64,000 nt of DNA from Caenorhabditis elegans (lineage: Eukaryota > Nematoda > Chromadorea > Rhabditida > Rhabditidae): contig NC_003284.9 in the NCBI RefSeq assembly GCF_000002985.6, forward strand, positions 12,462,001-12,526,000, given 5' to 3'. The stretch's first letter is position 1, and each line of letters starts with the position of its first letter. The translations under genes and the position numbers were made by a program. The notes under the pieces are model-generated. The model was not told the DNA's origin and searched no databases. It saw only the letters and a program-made list of their open reading frames with translations. Positions 60,601 to 64,000 of the stretch are shown piece by piece.

Positions 60601-63600
60601 CCGTTGGAATGTTGTAATTAAAAAAACAAAAATTATACTGAAGTTTATTTTGTAAAATAGATTGGTTCTAATTACTCACAACAATCTAAAACATATGACC
60701 CAAATTGCTCACAATTATTAGTTTGTGAAAATTGGAATGGTTTTTTGTTTCGAATTGTAAGATCAGAAAAACACAGGGCTATTTTTTCCTCCGAAAACAT
60801 TTCCTCCGCGTTCTGCAAACCTCTCAATCATTAAAAGCGTACAAATAAACGGAGCGAGGTACAGACGGAGGGAGCAATATGTGCTTGATCTTTGCGGTGA
60901 CAAGGCAATCATTTGATCAGTGAAACATGCTTGGGACAAAAAAGGAACCTCACATTATTGGCAAGTTGCAAATCAGAATTGAACGCTAGGAAAAATAACG
61001 GAACTAGGGAAATAGAGAAAAAAGTGACAGAAGACAAATTCATCCCTCCTCCCATCTACTGTTTTTCATTTTTCGGCAAAATTCTATTTTTCTCTCGGTT
61101 TCTAAATCGAAGCAAACGTGTGTAAGACTACAAAGTTCGAATCAATCACATGGTGCGGCCGCCCAGCCTCCCACCTAATTCCGTCCATCATCAGATGGTC
61201 GAGCGTATTTTATGTTACCTTAGATTCCATTCGCCCATCTTCCTGTGACTGTGATCAAGGCCGTGGGACAGCGCGAACTGATAACTTTTGTTAGGGTTAC
61301 AGTAAGATCGTGTGTACAAGGAATCAATTAGAGACTGTCAAGGTCAAAGTACCTACGGACTTTGGCTTGCGGGCTACTTTTTTTGGTGATCGATCATTTG
61401 AAGATACAGGAGAGTAGAAAAAGATAAATGGTGATAAGATATAAGATTGGTGTGAAGCACATTTTGTGTAGTAGTCAGCATCCAGTTCCCCATGACCAGA
61501 GTACGAATGGATTTTGGGTTGTGTAGCTTATGTTTGCAAAAACGAGTTTATCAAGAAGATTTTCAAAAAAAAATTTCTAAAGATAATCAGAAAATTAATA
61601 AAATATATATATATACATATATCGCAAATATTCTAACAGAATTAATACACGAGTTTCAATTTCCAGAAAAATACAGTGTATTCTTTAATAATGACTGGTA
61701 TAATTAGTATTTACTTATAAAATTGAAATTTTGAAATATTATATGAGACGGTAATTATTGTTTACCTAAAATTTGAGTTTGAAGTTTTTAAAGCTAGACT
61801 AACTAGTAAATTCCATTGAAACAAATATTCATGATCGACGTAAATTTTTGAATTTAGCCTGGAGTCATCATGATTTCAATATGCTCGTGTCTACACGTAT
61901 TCTGATCGCAGTATCTGACATTATCCTTACGTAAAGCGATAATTCTTTTCAGAATTTGTATTCCTAGAAGGGATCAGATCTTTGGTTAATTTTTGCATCT
62001 GCATGCATTACTTTAAATAAAACTACACAAATAAGTTTTTGTACAACAATTCGTAATACGACTATAATCGTGTGTTCAAACATATGTGTTCACATATATG
62101 TAGAGAAGTTAGCTATCTTAAAGAAGAAACAGATTGATAAATTTCTGATAGCTAAAATTTGAAAGTCACAGTTAATCACTGCTCAACTGACTCTGAGTGT
62201 GGGTTGCCATAGATGATTAAGTGGTGTTTCAAAAAGGCAATTCAATTCTGAAAAACTTAACCCTAAAAGGGGTATTTTGAAAACCGACATAGAACCATCT
62301 GAGCCTTTTAAAGCTTGAAACCCCGAAAGGAGCTGTCTATATTGATGGTGTGGATTAGAAATTTGTGAGAGATTCCTAATATATTTGCTAGATTCATATC
62401 CCAACACGTGGAAGTTTAACAGCATTTTGAGATATTTCTAGTTTCCGTTAAAATTATAATTCAGAAATCTGTGCATGCTGGAAAGCAGCAATCATAAGAT
62501 AATAAAGGTATGCTCAATTTTTAACAAGAATAGCCTATTATTTAGCAAGTGAAAGCGTATCATTTGATCTGCCATTTTCCCGGATTTTCATGGTGTTATA
62601 TACTTGCAGGTAAGCTTAATCTCATTTCTGTAAACACATCTTGTATTAGTTTTTACGTAGTCACCTCAAGTTATCATAACATAAATACATCAACAATGTC
62701 TAATTTCGTAATCTCGCATTTCGAGAAACCCCTCGTAGCTTGCACAAATCCAATAAGGCTAATCCGTGACAGGAAGGATTACTGAAACATCTGGTAGCAG
62801 ACTATAATTAGACATGCGCAATTTAGAAAATCACAAAATTATAGGCTGTGCGGATTTTTTTGAAGCGCCTTTGAAATTGCAGGTTTCTCACACACATCAT
62901 CTAAAAAAAGATATAGTGAGACATTTAGATCGGGGAAGCTCTTTTCAGAATATGTGAAAATCTAGTTTAAAGAGCTAGAAAATATCATTCACCTGGGGAA
63001 AAGATAACACGTAAGAACTAAATTCCAGACTAATGCGACGAGAACTTTTTGAAATCAACGTCAGGGACGTAACTGTTCTCGAATTTCCTATATCACATAA
63101 TTTGATAATATTTCCCTATCATTCCCCTTGTGGTCATGAAAACTAACATGTTCAGAAGTTTGGTTATAAACATAATTTTGAAACTCGTTTTATTGCCAAT
63201 ATCACAGTTTATTTCCTAGATATTTCTATTCAGTGAGTCTTAAGATCATCAAGCAATGTAATACTGTGAACTAACAATTTAATGGCTGAGCAACAAGAAC
63301 CTTTTACATTCTCTCCATGTAAGTTTGTTAGAAATTTCAAAACTCAAGCTAGACAAAGTTTATCAAGAAAAAACAATGAGTTCAGTTATGTGTGAAGTGT
63401 GCAAGAGTGCAACGTACCTCTGATACCAGGCCTCTGACGCTGTTGAGTCATCGGCGCGCCAGGAAGCATCATCGGATGCGGACCACCATCATTTGGATGT
63501 GGCATCGAACCCATTGGTGTCATTGGCGGAAGTGGTGGCATCGGTCTCATAGGCATCCCTGCCATCATCGGCGGACCCACTGGACCCATGGGCATCATTG

Positions 63601-63783
63601 TCATTCCTGGCATGTGAAGTGGATGACCCGGCGGGTATGCTGGATGTGGAAGTGCGTGAAGAAGATGAGGTGGCGGAGGACCATGTGGAGGTGGTCCCGG
63701 TGGTCCTCCATTAAACCACATTGTGTTATGTCTATAAGGCGGATATGGTATCACAGATTGCAGGTTGATAAGTGTAACGAATT
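42620..63783 (-). CDS. large Q/A/P-rich probably nuclear protein, 5' end outside window
   Basis: Fourteen exons join in phase: 63783-63418, 52048-51953, 47219-47158, 46816-45894, 45846-45071, 45014-44881, 44777-44643, 44413-44151, 44029-44009 (21-nt microexon), 43909-43819, 43714-43607, 43311-43146, 43088-43015, 42733-42620. They give 1,108 residues; the first exon starts mid-codon, so more lies to the right. In order: a Pro/Met/Gly-rich segment (PPGPPPHGPPPP); a basic Lys-rich patch (DDKAKKQRKSSK), a likely nuclear signal; about 300 residues with QA dipeptide repeats and poly-Q; a conserved-looking non-repetitive block DLPLIDITTLRFFFNLGVQQ; more poly-Q; Ser/Thr-rich stretches; and an acidic end with KRLRIATDEE. 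This composition suits a transcription or chromatin cofactor, but I recognise no named domain or family. An ATG in the 47.2 kb exon allows a shorter isoform. Confidence 0.75.
44009..44029 (-). other. 21-nt microexon of the Q-rich gene
   Basis: Flanked by TTGTAG and GTAAGT; adds seven residues (reads LNGSLL plus split codons) and keeps phase, so it can be skipped without shifting frame. Confidence 0.7.
46450..46640 (-). repeat. in-frame CAG/GCN repeat coding for QA dipeptides
   Basis: Hexameric repeat of Gln and Ala codons, with HAQ and VQ interruptions. Synonymous mixing of CAA and CAG suggests the protein sequence, not the DNA repeat, is maintained. Confidence 0.85.
47220..51952. other. 4.7 kb intron of the Q-rich gene with G+C-rich islands
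   Basis: Most is AT-rich. A G+C-rich block at about 48.20-48.65 kb (short GA repeat, CCGGCC, GTCGACGG) lies 1.0-1.4 kb upstream of the exon that has an in-frame ATG, so it is a candidate internal promoter for a short isoform. A second block spans about 49.50-49.95 kb. The plus frame at 48818-49246 has no ATG near its beginning and no splice support. Confidence 0.5.
54916..55262. mobile_element. fold-back DNA element with diverged inverted ends
   Basis: Left end TTAAAGGTGGAGTAGCGCCA and the reverse complement of the right end, TTAAAAGTGGAATAAAGCTA, match imperfectly over about 75 bases; both continue to an ACGACCAAGCAT/ATGACCAAGTAT segment. Interior is AT-rich and noncoding. It fits the palindromic non-autonomous elements common in worm genomes, inserted at a TTTAAA-like target. 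Confidence 0.65.
57282..57295 (+). repeat. 14-base G tract
   Basis: Fourteen consecutive G within the large intron; another potential G-quadruplex and length-unstable site. Confidence 0.95.
58060..58165. repeat. partial copy of the fold-back element family
   Basis: TTTAAAAGTGAAGTACTGTC followed by GTGGGGAAACGACTGAAAG and AAATGACCAAATATCAT parallels one end of the element at 54.9-55.3 kb. No matching opposite end was found nearby. Confidence 0.5.
58262..58278. repeat. GC-rich perfect hairpin
   Basis: CCGCGCC-TCC-GGCGCGG forms a seven-pair stem with a three-base loop in otherwise AT-rich sequence. It is probably part of a dispersed repeat. Confidence 0.7.
59206..59333. promoter_or_regulatory. 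extended heat-shock-element array
   Basis: GAA and TTC half-sites alternate every five bases without error from 59206 to 59308 (21 half-sites), then continue after one mismatch at 59311 to 59333. Canonical functional HSEs need three; this is an extreme HSF-1 site if bound. Confidence 0.7.
59457..59895. repeat. array of CHR plus E2F-like motifs, 34-36 bp unit
   Basis: About thirteen consecutive units of the form TTCACTGAAAATTTGAATTT followed by CCCGCCAAAA. Each unit joins TTTGAA, the CHR core bound by LIN-54, to TTTCCCGCC, an E2F/EFL-1-type site. About ten more scattered or diverged copies lie between 58885 and 59440. Confidence 0.85.
59901..60050. repeat. ten tandem 15-bp units
   Basis: GGGTCTCACCACGAN repeated ten times, the last base alternating mainly between A and T, so a 30-bp higher-order unit is visible. 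Confidence 0.95.
60091..60098. promoter_or_regulatory. palindromic CRE (TGACGTCA)
   Basis: A full-length ATF/CREB site 40 bases after the 15-mer array, at the edge of the composite block. Confidence 0.4.
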
Positions 63784-64000
63784 CTGAAAAAAAAGGAATA
63801 TATCAGTAGTATCTAATCATTCTAAAAAGAAGAAAAGCAAAGACTTGAAATTATTTTATCTCAATCATAACTGTTCAGACGTGTGTTCTCATAAAATCAA
63901 CAACATATTTTCATATATCAAGAAGAAAATGGGCCGGGAGAAGACAAAGAGTGGGATGCAGATACGCAAAAATTGGAAATTCAGACAATGCCTACATTTC
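63784..64000. other. intron sequence upstream of the first visible exon of the Q-rich gene
   Basis: Contains the TTTTTTTCAG acceptor for the proline-rich exon. The open frame continues no further left or right here, so the preceding exon is outside the window. Confidence 0.6.

Larger units (their letters stand above)
52049..63417. other. 11.4 kb intron of the Q-rich gene
   Basis: The exons on either side share phase (G plus CT), so no coding exon need lie between, though alternative first exons are possible. Besides the repeats listed separately, it holds G+C-richer single-copy patches at 52.62-52.80, 54.30-54.60, 55.50-55.58 and 61.13-61.30 kb that may be enhancers or alternative promoters. 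The remainder is AT-rich. Confidence 0.55.

Overview
The window reads as nematode nuclear DNA, almost certainly Caenorhabditis elegans chromosome X. It is AT-rich (roughly two thirds A+T). Introns are mostly short, with TTTCAG-type acceptors, and ATG codons sit directly behind splice-acceptor-like sequences, as expected for SL trans-splicing. Four genes are recognisable by protein content and order: cdf-2 (zinc transporter), myo-2 (pharyngeal myosin heavy chain), atf-6 (membrane-anchored bZIP stress factor) and tbc-13 (Rab-GAP). The chromosome assignment is recall, not a database result.

Layout, left to right. 1-1.8 kb: no gene seen. 1.8-2.4 kb (+): small signal-peptide plus one-membrane-span protein. 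2.77-4.78 kb (-): cdf-2 in eight exons. 4.96-5.5 kb (-): exons of a small, uncertain gene. 5.5-6.15 kb: myo-2 promoter with pharyngeal enhancer motifs. 6.15-12.95 kb (+): myo-2 in twelve exons, giving a 1947-residue protein. 13.66-15.44 kb (-): a seven-membrane-span receptor of chemoreceptor type. 18.95-21.57 kb (+): atf-6. 23.05-28.78 kb (+): tbc-13. 30.87-33.62 kb (+): secreted class 2 lipase-like protein. 34-41 kb: gene-poor, holding a short inverted-repeat element, a Pol III SINE-like unit behind a 17-G tract, a 19-20 bp minisatellite and a small hAT-transposase-derived gene that stops exactly at that minisatellite. 42.4-63.8 kb (-): most of one large gene for a Q/A/P-rich, low-complexity, probably nuclear protein, with at least 14 exons and an 11.4 kb intron; its 5' end lies off the right edge.

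The 11.4 kb intron contains the most unusual DNA. A composite repeat at about 58.75-60.1 kb joins a nearly uninterrupted heat-shock-element chain (21 consecutive half-sites at exact 5 bp spacing), an array of about thirteen 34-36 bp units each pairing a CHR-like TTTGAA with an E2F-like TTTCCCGCC, and ten perfect-length 15 bp units, closely followed by a palindromic CRE (TGACGTCA). It is probably transposon-derived and may act as a regulatory platform.

The genes do not form one pathway; they are ordinary monocistronic neighbours. Exon models were built by hand from the sequence by matching reading phase across every junction. Junctions in the well-known families are reliable. The small gene beside cdf-2, the first exons of the Q-rich gene and all regulatory calls are less certain.
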